DNA of 64,000 nt from Haemophilus massiliensis (GTDB taxonomy: Bacteria; Pseudomonadota; Gammaproteobacteria; Enterobacterales; Pasteurellaceae). The notes beneath the pieces were generated by a model, which was not told where the DNA came from, made no database searches, and saw only the letters and a program-made list of their open reading frames with translations. Shown one piece after another: positions 1 to 8,781 of this stretch. The stretch is from NCBI GenBank assembly GCA_000752995.2, contig LM994636.1, forward strand, positions 694,879 through 758,878, in the 5' to 3' direction. The position numbers and the translations under genes were made by a program. Position 1 is the first letter of the stretch; every line of letters begins with the position of its first letter.

Positions 1-24
1 GACATTTCCGTCATTAATTTAGAG

Positions 25-33
25 AAGTGCGGT
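25..33 (+). repeat. DNA uptake signal sequence (Haemophilus type), first of many
   Basis: The 9-mer AAGTGCGGT lies just upstream of purD. Either orientation of this core recurs about 45-50 times in the window by eye, in genes and between genes. It is the known uptake signal of the Haemophilus branch of Pasteurellaceae. The region before purD holds no complete gene. Confidence 0.9.
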
Positions 34-85
34 AGAAATTTTCATTATTTTTGCAAGTGAAACTTGCTATTCAAGGAATGCGATT

Positions 86-1375
86 ATGAATATTTTAATT
101 ATCGGAAATGGCGGGCGCGAGCATGCGCTGGCTTGGAAAGCGGCACAGTCGCCGTTGGCTGACAAAGTGTTTGTGGCGCCGGGCAATGCGGGAACGGCGC
201 GCGAAAGTGCGGTGGAAAATGTCGCGATTTCCGCGACGGATGTGCCGGCGTTAGTGAAATTTGCGCAGGATAATGCGGTGGGATTGACGATTGTCGGTCC
301 GGAAGCGCCGTTGGTGGTGGGCGTGGTGGATGCTTTCGAGCAAGCGGGCTTAACCATTTTCGGCCCGCGTCAATCAGCGGCACAGCTGGAAGGTTCAAAA
401 GCCTTTACCAAAGATTTTTTGGCGCGTCATAAGATCCCGACCGCGGAATATCAAAATTTTACCGAAGTTGAACCGGCCCTTGCCTATTTACGTGAAAAAG
501 GCGCGCCGATTGTAGTGAAAGCCGACGGCTTGGCGGCGGGCAAAGGTGTGATTGTGGCGATGTCGTTGCGGGAAGCGGAAGATGCAGTGAAAGATATGCT
601 GTCGGGCAATGCTTTCGGTAATGCAGGCAGCCGTGTTGTTATCGAAGAATTTTTAGACGGCGAAGAAGCCAGTTTTATCGTGATGGTGGACGGCGAACAT
701 GTGGAACCGATGGCAACCAGCCAAGATCACAAACGCGTCGGTGAGGGCGATGAAGGGCTGAACACCGGCGGTATGGGCGCTTATTCACCGGCGCCGGTGG
801 TGACCGATGAAGTTCATCAGCGCGTGATGGAACAAATTATTTACCCGACCGTGCGCGGCATGGCGGCGGAAAATAATCCGTACAAAGGGTTTTTATATGC
901 CGGGTTAATGATTGATAAAAACGCTCAGCCGAAAGTGATTGAGTTTAACTGCCGTTTCGGCGATCCTGAAACCCAGCCGATTATGCTGCGGATGAAATCT
1001 GATCTGGTAGAACTTTGCCTAAAAGCCTGCCAAGGGAAGCTTGATCAAGTGCAATCCCAGTGGCGTGAGGAAGCTGCACTGGGTATTGTGTTAGCGGCGG
1101 AAGGCTATCCGCGCGATTATCGCAAAGGTGATGAAATCCAAGGGTTACCACAAGAAGACCGGGCGGATGAAAAAGTCTTTTTAGCCGGTGTCAACGCGGA
1201 AAATGGCAAGTTGTTCACCAACGGCGGACGAGTGCTTTGCGCCACCGCATTAGGCGATAGCGTTTTTGAGGCACAGCAGAAAGCCTTGAAATTAGCGGAA
1301 CGGATTCAATGGCAAGGCAGATTTTATCGGCGTGATATCGGCTATCGTGCCGTGGCGAGAGAAAAAAATAAATAA
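86..1375 (+). CDS. purD: phosphoribosylamine-glycine ligase (GAR synthetase)
   Basis: PurD joins glycine to 5-phosphoribosylamine with ATP, the second step of purine synthesis in the cytosol. The 429-residue product has the usual family length. It opens with the N-domain motif GNGGREHA (residues 7-14), carries an ATP-grasp domain, and shows the family signature RFGDPETQ near residue 290. The gene ends just before an inverted pair of uptake signals that can act as a terminator. glyA follows on the same strand, and its enzyme interconverts serine and glycine, so the pair links glycine and purine supply. Identity is secure; upstream partners such as purH lie outside the window if present. Confidence 0.97.
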   Translation: MNILIIGNGGREHALAWKAAQSPLADKVFVAPGNAGTARESAVENVAISATDVPALVKFAQDNAVGLTIVGPEAPLVVGVVDAFEQAGLTIFGPRQSAAQLEGSKAFTKDFLARHKIPTAEYQNFTEVEPALAYLREKGAPIVVKADGLAAGKGVIVAMSLREAEDAVKDMLSGNAFGNAGSRVVIEEFLDGEEASFIVMVDGEHVEPMATSQDHKRVGEGDEGLNTGGMGAYSPAPVVTDEVHQRVMEQIIYPTVRGMAAENNPYKGFLYAGLMIDKNAQPKVIEFNCRFGDPETQPIMLRMKSDLVELCLKACQGKLDQVQSQWREEAALGIVLAAEGYPRDYRKGDEIQGLPQEDRADEKVFLAGVNAENGKLFTNGGRVLCATALGDSVFEAQQKALKLAERIQWQGRFYRRDIGYRAVAREKNK

Positions 1376-1381
1376 AAACTG

Positions 1382-1418
1382 ACCGCACTTTTTCAGTTAG
1401 TAAAAGTGCGGTTAATTT
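1382..1418 (+). terminator. terminator made of an inverted pair of uptake signals after purD
   Basis: ACCGCACTTTT and AAAAGTGCGGT face each other across a short loop and are followed by TTAATTTT. Inverted uptake-signal pairs forming intrinsic terminators are well known in Haemophilus relatives. Confidence 0.75.
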
Positions 1419-1534
1419 TGCGAATGTTTTGGAATGAAAAATTTTCATTTACATATTGAAAATTTACCAATAAAACTTTTATTCGAAAACACGTAAAATA
1501 CCTTTTTACAATCACCAACAATGAGGAAGACCCC

Positions 1535-2797
1535 ATGTTAAAAAGAAGTATGAATATTGCCGATTATGATCCCGTATTGTGGGAAGCCATTCAAGATGAA
1601 GATCGCCGTCAGGAAGAACATATCGAACTGATTGCTTCCGAAAACTATGCCAGCCCGCGTGTGATGCAGGCGCAAGGTTCGCAGCTAACCAACAAATATG
1701 CGGAAGGTTATCCGGGTAAACGCTATTATGGCGGTTGTGAATATGTGGATATCGTCGAGCAGTTAGCCATTGACCGCGCGAAAGAATTATTCGGGGCGGA
1801 TTATGTCAATGTGCAGCCGCATTCCGGTTCGCAGGCTAATGCGGCGGTGTATATGGCACTGTTGAATCCGGGCGATACCATTCTCGGCATGAGTTTGGCG
1901 CATGGCGGTCATTTAACCCACGGGGCGTCGGTCAGTTTTTCCGGCAAGATTTATCACGCGGAACAATACGGCATTACCGCAGAAGGGCTGATTGATTATG
2001 ACGCTTTGCGTAAACAGGCGCAGGAAGTGAAACCGAAGATGATCGTCGGCGGCTTTTCCGCTTATTCTCAGGTGGTTGATTGGGCGAAAATGCGTGAAAT
2101 CGCAGATGAAGTGGGCGCGTATTTGTTCGTGGATATGGCGCATGTGGCAGGACTGATTGCCGCCGGCGTGTATCCAAGCCCGGTGCCGCATGCTCATGTA
2201 GTAACGACGACGACGCATAAAACTTTAGCCGGTCCGCGCGGCGGTTTGATTCTGTCCGCCAGCGGCGATCAGGATATGTATAAAAAACTGCAAAGTGCGG
2301 TGTTCCCTGCCGGTCAGGGGGGGCCGTTAATGCATGTGATTGCGGCCAAAGCGGTGTGCTTTAAAGAGGCCTTGGAACCGGAGTTTAAGGCGTATCAGAC
2401 GCAGGTTGTGAAAAATGCGCAGGCGATGGTTGAGGTGTTTAAACAGCGCGGTTTTGATGTGGTATCCAACGGTACCCAGAATCACCTGTTCTTGGTCAGC
2501 TTTATCAAGCAAGGCATTACCGGTAAAGCGGCGGATGCGGCATTAGGCGCGGCAAATATTACAGTAAATAAAAATTCCGTACCGAATGACCCGCAAAAAC
2601 CGTTTATTACTTCGGGTATCCGTGTCGGTACGCCGTCGGTAACCCGCCGCGGCTTTAAGGAAGATGATGTCAAAGCGCTGGCAGGTTGGATGTGCGATGT
2701 GCTTGACAGTATCGGTAAAGACAATCATGAAGAAGTGGTGCTTTCCACCAAAGCCAAAGTGCTGGAAATCTGTAAACGGCTGCCGGTTTACGCTTAA
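1535..2797 (+). CDS. glyA: serine hydroxymethyltransferase
   Basis: GlyA is a PLP enzyme that converts serine and tetrahydrofolate to glycine and 5,10-methylene-THF, the main source of one-carbon units. The product is 420 residues, close to the E. coli enzyme. The N-terminal block [12 protein letters not shown] matches the family start, and a GAGG-like ribosome site precedes it. The PLP lysine is K229 in the motif [14 protein letters not shown]. GlyA supplies glycine to PurD next door and connects to the GcvB/GcvA glycine regulators found near 31 kb. A clear hairpin terminator follows. Confidence 0.98.
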   Translation: MLKRSMNIADYDPVLWEAIQDEDRRQEEHIELIASENYASPRVMQAQGSQLTNKYAEGYPGKRYYGGCEYVDIVEQLAIDRAKELFGADYVNVQPHSGSQANAAVYMALLNPGDTILGMSLAHGGHLTHGASVSFSGKIYHAEQYGITAEGLIDYDALRKQAQEVKPKMIVGGFSAYSQVVDWAKMREIADEVGAYLFVDMAHVAGLIAAGVYPSPVPHAHVVTTTTHKTLAGPRGGLILSASGDQDMYKKLQSAVFPAGQGGPLMHVIAAKAVCFKEALEPEFKAYQTQVVKNAQAMVEVFKQRGFDVVSNGTQNHLFLVSFIKQGITGKAADAALGAANITVNKNSVPNDPQKPFITSGIRVGTPSVTRRGFKEDDVKALAGWMCDVLDSIGKDNHEEVVLSTKAKVLEICKRLPVYA

Positions 2798-2822
2798 CTC
2801 CTCATCTTGATTTTTACATACG

Positions 2823-2851
2823 GCGGCGATCACTTTCGCCGCTTATTTTTT
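2823..2851 (+). terminator. intrinsic terminator of glyA
   Basis: The stem GCGGCGA / TCGCCGC with a six-base loop is followed by TTATTTTTT. It lies between the convergent glyA and cyuA-type genes. Confidence 0.8.
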
Positions 2852-2877
2852 GTCGGAATGAATTTCGTATATGATTT

Positions 2878-4251
2878 TCAGGTTGCTGGCTTATTGACCA
2901 TAATTTCGATAACCTGTCGATCGGTATATTGCATACTGCGCGAGGCGATGTCGCACAGATTGTTGATCGAACGATCAATGCTGTGTTCGACAATGCCTTC
3001 ATCGCCGGTGACTCTGATATTATCCAGCGCCATTAACACGGCTTTATAGCCGGATGTTACACTGGTGGAGACTTTCATGGCGCAGCCGTTTGCTGCACCG
3101 TCGCAAATGATCCCGCTGATATCGCCGATCATACTGCTGATTGCCATGCTGACGGTGTCGAATTGACCACTTAACAGCCAAGCGATCCCCGCACAGCTGC
3201 CCATTGCCGCCGTAGTCGCCGCACATAAGGCGGACAATTTCGGTAATTTGCTGTGAATATAAATTGCCATTAAATGCGAGAGAAACAGCGCGCGAATTAA
3301 GCGCTGACGGTCAGCATTGAGGTGGCGCGCCACAACCACGACCGGCATGGTGGCGGTAATGCCCTGATTGCCCGAACCGGAGTTGCTCATCGCCGGTAAA
3401 TTGGCGCCCCCCATTCTGGCATCGGATGCGGCGGTGGTTGCGATGACGATTCGGTTCATTAAATCATCGCTGAGCAGCCCATTGCGGATTTGTTTTTGTA
3501 ACGTTCGCCCGATATGCAAGCCGTAATCTTGTCGCAGCCCTTCCTGCGACAGCGCTTCGTTCAGCTCTGCCGCTTCGGCGATAAAGGCGATACGGTCTTC
3601 ATCTATGCACATAGCAAAATCAAAAATATCTTTGGCGCAAAGTGCGGTGAAAATTTCCTGAGAATTTTCATTTTCAATGGCACAAGGTTTGGCAAACAGG
3701 GTTTCACCGTTTTTTTCGATATAAATAATATTGGCGTGATGCGCCGCGATCCGCACACAAACCCAATCTTGCTCATGAAATAAAGTCGCCTCGGAATATA
3801 AAATATGCTCGGTTTGCAGCACTGACACATTCACCTGCTTGTTATCCAGCATTGTCTTGGCGCAAGCGACTTGCTCGGCATTGATATGCTTTAAGACTTC
3901 CAAACCGGCGTCGGGATCGCCGCCCACTGCGCCGATTGCCGCCGCCATTTTCAGCCCCAGCGTGCCGGTTCCGGGAACCGTAACGCCCATACCGTTTTTC
4001 ATTAAATTCGGTGAGACTTTCGCCTCAATTTTTTGTGGCAACACGCCTAAGTATTTGCGCGCGGTAGCCGCCGCCAGCGCCAGCGAAATGGGTTCAGTAC
4101 AGCCAAGTGCCGGCACGACTTCCCGTTTTACGATTTCTAACAGCGATTGTTCGATATCTTGATGAAGTGCGGTATGCGGCTGATTGGCGATATTATGCGC
4201 CGTCTGTGAGGCGTCCGAGGTGTCAGAAGACTGCGAATTATTACAATACAT
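2878..4251 (-). CDS. cyuA: UPF0597/CyuA-family L-cysteine desulfidase
   Basis: The product belongs to the UPF0597 family (E. coli YhaM/CyuA). Characterised members are Fe-S enzymes that break L-cysteine into pyruvate, ammonia and sulfide. The 457-residue protein shows the conserved block VPALGCTEPISLALA near residue 50, and cysteines in GSCAGIAWLL and IICDGAANGCAMK that could ligate the cluster. The ATG at 4251 has an AAGGA ribosome site at good distance, so the serine/asparagine-rich N-terminal tail of about 30 residues is probably real. It stands alone, with no cysteine transporter beside it. Older databases may label the family as a serine dehydratase relative. Confidence 0.85.
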   Translation of the reverse strand: MYCNNSQSSDTSDASQTAHNIANQPHTALHQDIEQSLLEIVKREVVPALGCTEPISLALAAATARKYLGVLPQKIEAKVSPNLMKNGMGVTVPGTGTLGLKMAAAIGAVGGDPDAGLEVLKHINAEQVACAKTMLDNKQVNVSVLQTEHILYSEATLFHEQDWVCVRIAAHHANIIYIEKNGETLFAKPCAIENENSQEIFTALCAKDIFDFAMCIDEDRIAFIAEAAELNEALSQEGLRQDYGLHIGRTLQKQIRNGLLSDDLMNRIVIATTAASDARMGGANLPAMSNSGSGNQGITATMPVVVVARHLNADRQRLIRALFLSHLMAIYIHSKLPKLSALCAATTAAMGSCAGIAWLLSGQFDTVSMAISSMIGDISGIICDGAANGCAMKVSTSVTSGYKAVLMALDNIRVTGDEGIVEHSIDRSINNLCDIASRSMQYTDRQVIEIMVNKPAT

Positions 4252-4372
4252 ACATTTTCCTTGGGTTAAAAATTTTTTTAGTCTTAAGTTTTTCTTAATC
4301 TTTAGTTGTTTTAATAAGCCTCAGCAAGACAAAAGTGTCTTGTTATTAATGACATTATTTTGGAGACCTATT

Positions 4373-4921
4373 ATGAAAAAGCTTAGTTTAGCAACAATTT
4401 TAGCATTATCAACCGTTAGTCTGTTTGCTGCGGCACAGAACGAGCAGATTAGCGTATCGCAAGAAAAAAGCAGCACCCAGATGACCCAGCCGGTGCAAAA
4501 GAATAAAGACCGCTGCGATTATCACGGCGGCAAATATCACGGTGATAAAAAACATCGCGGCGATTGGAACGACAGGGACGATATGCGCGGCGGATTTAAC
4601 GATCCGAGCAAGCCTGCGGCAGAAAAAGCCAATCAGCCGCATCGCCCGGAATTTAATTTACCGCCGCTGAAAGTGGCGGATGCCGGCTCATGGAAAGACG
4701 ATCAGTTTATTGTCTTGCAGGGTAAAATCGTTGAGCAGGTCGGTAAGAAGGATTTTCTGTTTCGTGATGCCAGTGGTGAGATTGAAGTCGAAATCAGCCG
4801 TCGCGCATGGCACGGTCAGGAAATTACACCGAATGATGAAGTGAAATTATTTGGTGAAGTGGACAAATCTTGGAAGAAAACCGATATTGAAATCCATCAT
4901 GTTGAGAAAGTGAAAGAATAA
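4373..4921 (+). CDS. periplasmic BOF-domain protein, YgiW/YdeI family
   Basis: This is a 182-residue secreted protein of the bacterial OB-fold (BOF, formerly DUF388) family. The ATG at 4373 follows TGGAGACC and begins a clear signal peptide (MKK, a hydrophobic run, then FAAAQ), so an in-frame start further upstream is rejected. After a histidine- and aspartate-rich linker around residues 45-75 comes the BOF domain, in which FIVLQGKIVEQVGKKDFLF and DEVKLFGEVD are typical. Relatives in enterobacteria are linked to stress tolerance and to the neighbouring qseBC locus. Here qseBC lies 0.9 kb downstream with tenA in between. The histidine-rich stretch could bind metal, which is inference. Confidence 0.85.
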   Translation: MKKLSLATILALSTVSLFAAAQNEQISVSQEKSSTQMTQPVQKNKDRCDYHGGKYHGDKKHRGDWNDRDDMRGGFNDPSKPAAEKANQPHRPEFNLPPLKVADAGSWKDDQFIVLQGKIVEQVGKKDFLFRDASGEIEVEISRRAWHGQEITPNDEVKLFGEVDKSWKKTDIEIHHVEKVKE

Positions 4922-4969
4922 TTTTCGGTGGCAAATTATTTTTTTTACGCTAAACTCAATCACTGAAAT

Positions 4970-5046
4970 TAGTCGGGGTGCGCCTGTTATACGCGCTGAG
5001 ATTATACCCGTGAACCTGAAGCAGTTAGCACTGACGTAGGAAACTA
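4970..5046 (+). promoter_or_regulatory. TPP (THI-element) riboswitch
   Basis: The block shows the THI-box landmarks in order: CGGGGTGC, GCTGAGA, TACCCGTGAACCTGA, then GTTAGCACTGACGTAGGAAA. This is the thiamine-pyrophosphate aptamer, which normally switches off thiamine genes when TPP is plentiful. It precedes tenA by about 95 bases. That spacer contains GTTATCA / TGATAAC (5051-5074), which may be part of the expression platform. Confidence 0.93.
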
Positions 5047-5141
5047 ATTTGGTTATCAGCAGTTTGATTGATAACGTAATGTGTTTCGCGCGCGGCGTTT
5101 CCCGACAGTTTCGTTTGATCAATTTTTATGGGAGCGAATCA

Positions 5142-5789
5142 ATGTCTATCGTACAACAGCTGATCCGAACAGCACATACCGATTGGGAAGCCTATATTCA
5201 ACATCCGTTCGTTAACCGTTTAGCGGACGGCACATTACCGAAATCCTGTTTTCAGCATTATCTGAAACAGGATTATTTATATCTGTTTCATTACAGTCGC
5301 GCGTTATCGCTCGGGATTTTTAAAGCGGAGAATTTCACGCAGATCCAGTATGCGCATCAAGCCAATGATCTGCTGCTGAAAGAGATTCAGCTGCATATCG
5401 AATTCTGCCGTCAGTGGGGCATTTCTCCACAGGCGCTGATGAACGAGGCGGAGTCGCCGGCCTGTGTAGCATATACGCGCTATGTACTGGATTGCGGCAT
5501 TAAAGGCGGTCTGGCGGAGCTTTACACCGCACTGGCACCCTGTATGCTGGGCTATGCGGCGATCGGGAAACGGCTGGCGGGCGTGAAAACGGAAAATAAC
5601 CCTTATCAGGCGTGGATCGATACATACGCTGGCGAGGATTTTCAGCAAGCGGCGCAAGATTTTACGCGCATGTTGGATACGCTATGCCGACCGTTAACGG
5701 TGGAACAGCTGCGCGTTATTCAGCAAATTTTCACCACGGCGACCCGAATGGAATCCGCGTTCTGGCAAATGGGGCTGGATTTAAGTTAG
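5142..5789 (+). CDS. tenA: thiaminase II / aminopyrimidine aminohydrolase TenA
   Basis: TenA hydrolyses aminomethylpyrimidine derivatives of broken-down thiamine so that the pyrimidine can be reused for thiamine synthesis. The 215-residue product has the family length. It shows the conserved [11 protein letters not shown] block near residue 45, the catalytic cysteine in APCMLGY near residue 134, and the C-terminal glutamate in MESAFW (E204). The start at 5142 follows GGGAGCG; in-frame upstream codons fall inside the riboswitch region and are rejected. It is the only gene behind this TPP riboswitch; no thiM, thiD, thiE or transporter gene follows. It should be expressed when TPP is low. Confidence 0.94.
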   Translation: MSIVQQLIRTAHTDWEAYIQHPFVNRLADGTLPKSCFQHYLKQDYLYLFHYSRALSLGIFKAENFTQIQYAHQANDLLLKEIQLHIEFCRQWGISPQALMNEAESPACVAYTRYVLDCGIKGGLAELYTALAPCMLGYAAIGKRLAGVKTENNPYQAWIDTYAGEDFQQAAQDFTRMLDTLCRPLTVEQLRVIQQIFTTATRMESAFWQMGLDLS

Positions 5790-5835
5790 GGCGCGCCGAT
5801 TTTTACATCATGACAGAAAAAGTGCGGTCGAAATT

Positions 5836-6507
5836 ATGCGAATTTTATTAATTGAAGACGATCCGTTAATCGGTGACGGGCTTAAAGTCGGTTTAACCAA
5901 ATCCGGTTTCAGCGTGGACTGGTTTACTGACGGTAAAACCGGGTTGCAGGCGCTGAAAACCGCGCCTTATGATGCGGTGGTGCTGGATCTGACGTTGCCG
6001 AAAATGGACGGTCTGGATATTTTGCAACGCTGGCGTAAAGACAGCGAAGATGTGCCGGTGCTGATTTTGACCGCACGAGATACGCTGGACGAACGTATCA
6101 GCGGCTTGCAGCGCGGTGCCGATGACTATTTATGCAAACCTTTTGCACTGGCGGAAGTAGTCGCTCGCCTGCAAGCGTTGATTCGTCGCCGTTACGGTCG
6201 CACGAATCCGGTGATTGAATACGGCGCGGTCAGTTTTGATCCGAACCAACGCAAAGTGTTTTTGCACGGTGATGAAGTTACGCTGACCACCCGTGAATAC
6301 AAACTGCTGGAATTATTTATGCTCCATCAGGACAGAGTGCTGTCGCGTTCGGCGATTGAGGAAAAACTCTACGCTTGGGACGACGAGGTGAGCAGCAACG
6401 CGCTGGAAGTGCATATTTATAATCTGCGGCAGAAACTAGGCAAACAGTTTATCCGCACCGTACATGGTGTCGGCTATGCGTTGGGAAAACAGGATGAACA
6501 CAGCTAA
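5836..6507 (+). CDS. qseB: OmpR-family response regulator QseB
   Basis: QseB is the DNA-binding regulator partnered with QseC. The 223-residue protein has a receiver domain (acidic pair at D8-D9, phosphorylated D51 in [13 protein letters not shown]100 in CKPF) and a winged-helix DNA-binding domain from about residue 125 ([13 protein letters not shown], then [12 protein letters not shown]). The start lies 6 bases after an uptake signal (AAAGTGCGGTC), which replaces a classic ribosome site. The qseC start overlaps the end of this gene by 14 bases, showing translational coupling. PmrA/BasR is a close relative, but the QseC-like partner supports QseB. Confidence 0.93.
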   Translation: MRILLIEDDPLIGDGLKVGLTKSGFSVDWFTDGKTGLQALKTAPYDAVVLDLTLPKMDGLDILQRWRKDSEDVPVLILTARDTLDERISGLQRGADDYLCKPFALAEVVARLQALIRRRYGRTNPVIEYGAVSFDPNQRKVFLHGDEVTLTTREYKLLELFMLHQDRVLSRSAIEEKLYAWDDEVSSNALEVHIYNLRQKLGKQFIRTVHGVGYALGKQDEHS

Positions 6508-7873
6508 ACCTACCAGCCTGCGTTTTCGCTTAATTGTGATGTTATCGTTTATCGCTCTGATCGTTTGGGCGATATCCACTGCGCTGGCATGGCTACAGGT
6601 GCGCAAAGAAGTCAACGAAGTGTTTGACGCCCAGCAGATTTTATTTGCCAAACGGCTGGCATCTTCCGATTTACGCACGATATTGATTGAACGGCGTCGC
6701 CCCGAGTTTATCAACGGTTACAAAAACCGCCGTCATTTTATACCGAAAAAAGGCTATGACAGCGATGCGTTGGCATTCGCTATTTTTACGCCTAACGGCG
6801 AAATTGTGCTGAGTGATGGAGAAAACGGCGACAGTTTTGTTTTTGCGCCGGCGCGAGGGTTTTCCGTGGCGAAAATACGCGACAGTGATGATCACTGGCG
6901 CATTTTCTGGCTGCCGCTGGGTGAACGCTTGATTGTGGCGGTCGGGCAGGAACTGGAATATAGGGAAAATCTGATTCACAATATGGTGTTCGGGCAAATG
7001 TGGATCTGGTTTGCCAGTCTGCCGTTTCTGCTCGGTTTAATCGTGTGGGTTATCAGCCGCGAGCTGCGCACCTTGCGTCGGGTGGGGGAACAGCTCAGCC
7101 AACGAGCACCGGATGATAACAGCCCGTTATCGGTGCACCATATTCCACGTGAGATTTTGCCGCTGGTGCAGGAATTAAACGGGTTTTTCGACCGCACTTC
7201 CGGCATGCTGCTGCGCGAGCGTCGTTTTACTTCCGATGCCGCGCATGAATTACGCAGTCCGTTGGCGGCGCTGCGTATTCAGACCGAAGTAGCGCAGCTT
7301 GCCGGTGAAGATAAGGCGGTGCGCGAACAGGCATTAACACATTTAACCCAGGGCATCGATCGCGCCACTCAACTGGTGGAACAACTGCTGACTCTTTCTC
7401 GTCTGGATAATCTTAAACAGCTGGATAATTTGGCGGATATTCATTGGGATAAATTGATTCCCTCGCTGATTGGCGAATTATATTTCAATGCGCGAAAACG
7501 CCGCATAGAATTGGTATTTGAGCAACAGGAATTGCCGCAAAAACAGCAAGGACAGCCGTTATTGTTATCCTTGATGTTACGTAATCTAATCGATAATGCC
7601 ATTCGTTATTGCCGCCAAGGCAGTACGGTTACGTTGCGGTTGGAGCGCGATCAGATTATTGTGGAGGACAACGGTGGCGGTGTGGAAGACGCCGATTTGG
7701 CAAAACTCGGACAGCGTTTTTATCGCCCGGCCGGGCAGAACGAAAAGGGCAGCGGGCTTGGTTTGTCCATTGTTTACCGCATCGCACAACTGCACCATTA
7801 TCAAGTGCGGTTAAAAAATGTAACGAATTCCAACGGAGAAACAGGGCTGCAAGTCAGTATATTGCTGCGCTAA
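6494..7873 (+). CDS. qseC: sensor histidine kinase QseC
   Basis: This is an inner-membrane sensor kinase of 459 residues. The first membrane helix spans about residues 11-35 and a second about 160-180 ([18 protein letters not shown]), with a periplasmic sensor loop between them. Then follow a HAMP-like linker, the dimerisation/phosphoacceptor helix with H251 in [14 protein letters not shown], and an ATPase domain with N-box [10 protein letters not shown] and G-boxes VEDNGGGV and KGSGLGLSI. The ATG at 6494 is chosen because it places a short basic cytoplasmic tail before the first helix. In enterobacteria QseC responds to adrenergic signals and autoinducer-3; in Pasteurellaceae iron has also been suggested. 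The ligand here is unknown. Confidence 0.93.
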   Translation: MNTAKPTSLRFRLIVMLSFIALIVWAISTALAWLQVRKEVNEVFDAQQILFAKRLASSDLRTILIERRRPEFINGYKNRRHFIPKKGYDSDALAFAIFTPNGEIVLSDGENGDSFVFAPARGFSVAKIRDSDDHWRIFWLPLGERLIVAVGQELEYRENLIHNMVFGQMWIWFASLPFLLGLIVWVISRELRTLRRVGEQLSQRAPDDNSPLSVHHIPREILPLVQELNGFFDRTSGMLLRERRFTSDAAHELRSPLAALRIQTEVAQLAGEDKAVREQALTHLTQGIDRATQLVEQLLTLSRLDNLKQLDNLADIHWDKLIPSLIGELYFNARKRRIELVFEQQELPQKQQGQPLLLSLMLRNLIDNAIRYCRQGSTVTLRLERDQIIVEDNGGGVEDADLAKLGQRFYRPAGQNEKGSGLGLSIVYRIAQLHHYQVRLKNVTNSNGETGLQVSILLR

Positions 7874-7882
7874 TAAACTTCG

Positions 7883-7915
7883 CATCCGTACCGGTGCGGT
7901 TGTCCGGTACGGATG
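7883..7915. terminator. long perfect hairpin between qseC and aphA
   Basis: CATCCGTACCGG and CCGGTACGGATG form a 12-bp perfect stem around a 9-base loop. It lies between two convergent genes. There is no T-run on either side, so it may be a Rho-assisted or 3'-stabilising structure rather than a classic terminator. Confidence 0.6.
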
Positions 7916-7929
7916 TTCGCAGCGCCGAT

Positions 7930-8637
7930 TTAATAAGTGGAGTTAATGATCACTTCCTCGCCATAGCCGCCGGCTTGCGGAAGCGGCAGATAATTAGAGT
8001 TTGCCGCTCTTAAGACGCGAATCCCGCGGATTCCCGCTTCTTTTGCCGCTAAAATATCATCATCACTGTCGCCATAATGGATGCTGATTTTATGGGCGAT
8101 GAGCGCTGGAGTTTTATCATATGTTGTGCTGTGCGCTTTGCCGCCCATAAAATTCACCGGTTGCATGTTTGTGATCCCCAGCGCTTTTTGCATAATTGGT
8201 GTGACTTGATCATCTTTACCTGCTGTCCGCCCGGTAATCAGATAAACCTGATCGCCGCGTGCCTGATGCATTTTTATCAGCGCTTTTGCCACTTCTTTGG
8301 GAACGGCGTATTTATCACAGCCGGCATTAATTTCGTCCCAGAAGTCCTGATTTTTCAGATAACTGAAATCTTCCGGTGAATATTTTTGTTTGCCGTAATG
8401 GAAACAGCCACTGGTGGCGGCAACGGTGTCATCAATATCAAAGCTAACGTTTATCGGCGGCAGATCTTTGAGACTGTCTTTTATTTGTTCGATGGATACC
8501 CATTTTATCGGCGCTTGTTGTTCCAGCATGCGCGCGTTTACACCTTCTTGAATATAAGGTGTTTTGGGGGCGGCAATTGCGCTGGAAACCACAGCGCCGA
8601 TAAGTGTCATGCTAATCATGTAATATTTTAATTTCAT
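7930..8637 (-). CDS. aphA: class B nonspecific acid phosphatase AphA
   Basis: AphA is a periplasmic HAD-type phosphatase that dephosphorylates nucleotides and other phosphomonoesters. The protein is 235 residues from the ATG at 8637, which sits 6 bases after GGAG; the ATG one codon upstream is only 3 bases away and is less likely. A signal peptide covers about residues 1-23 (ending SSAIAAP). The catalytic motif FDIDDT places the nucleophile at D67 and the acid at D69, and YGDSDDDI near the C-terminus holds the metal ligands. In pyridine-salvaging Pasteurellaceae, periplasmic phosphatases help process NAD-derived nucleotides; that role here is inference. Confidence 0.93.
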   Translation of the reverse strand: MKLKYYMISMTLIGAVVSSAIAAPKTPYIQEGVNARMLEQQAPIKWVSIEQIKDSLKDLPPINVSFDIDDTVAATSGCFHYGKQKYSPEDFSYLKNQDFWDEINAGCDKYAVPKEVAKALIKMHQARGDQVYLITGRTAGKDDQVTPIMQKALGITNMQPVNFMGGKAHSTTYDKTPALIAHKISIHYGDSDDDILAAKEAGIRGIRVLRAANSNYLPLPQAGGYGEEVIINSTY

Positions 8638-8781
8638 CATGTTCTCCTTGTGTTAAGTTATATTGTTTAACGGACTGTGCAATGATCGGCAAGCAGATTG
8701 ATAACTGCCGTGCCGGTTGTCCGAATAGGCGAATGAACCGAAAAGTGCGGTGAAAAAAACGGACAAATCGCCCGTTGCGGA

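Noticed and set aside
1480-1500. PurR box upstream of glyA (TTCGAAAACACGTAAAA)
   Set aside because: The match to the consensus needs an inserted base, so it is too weak to support.
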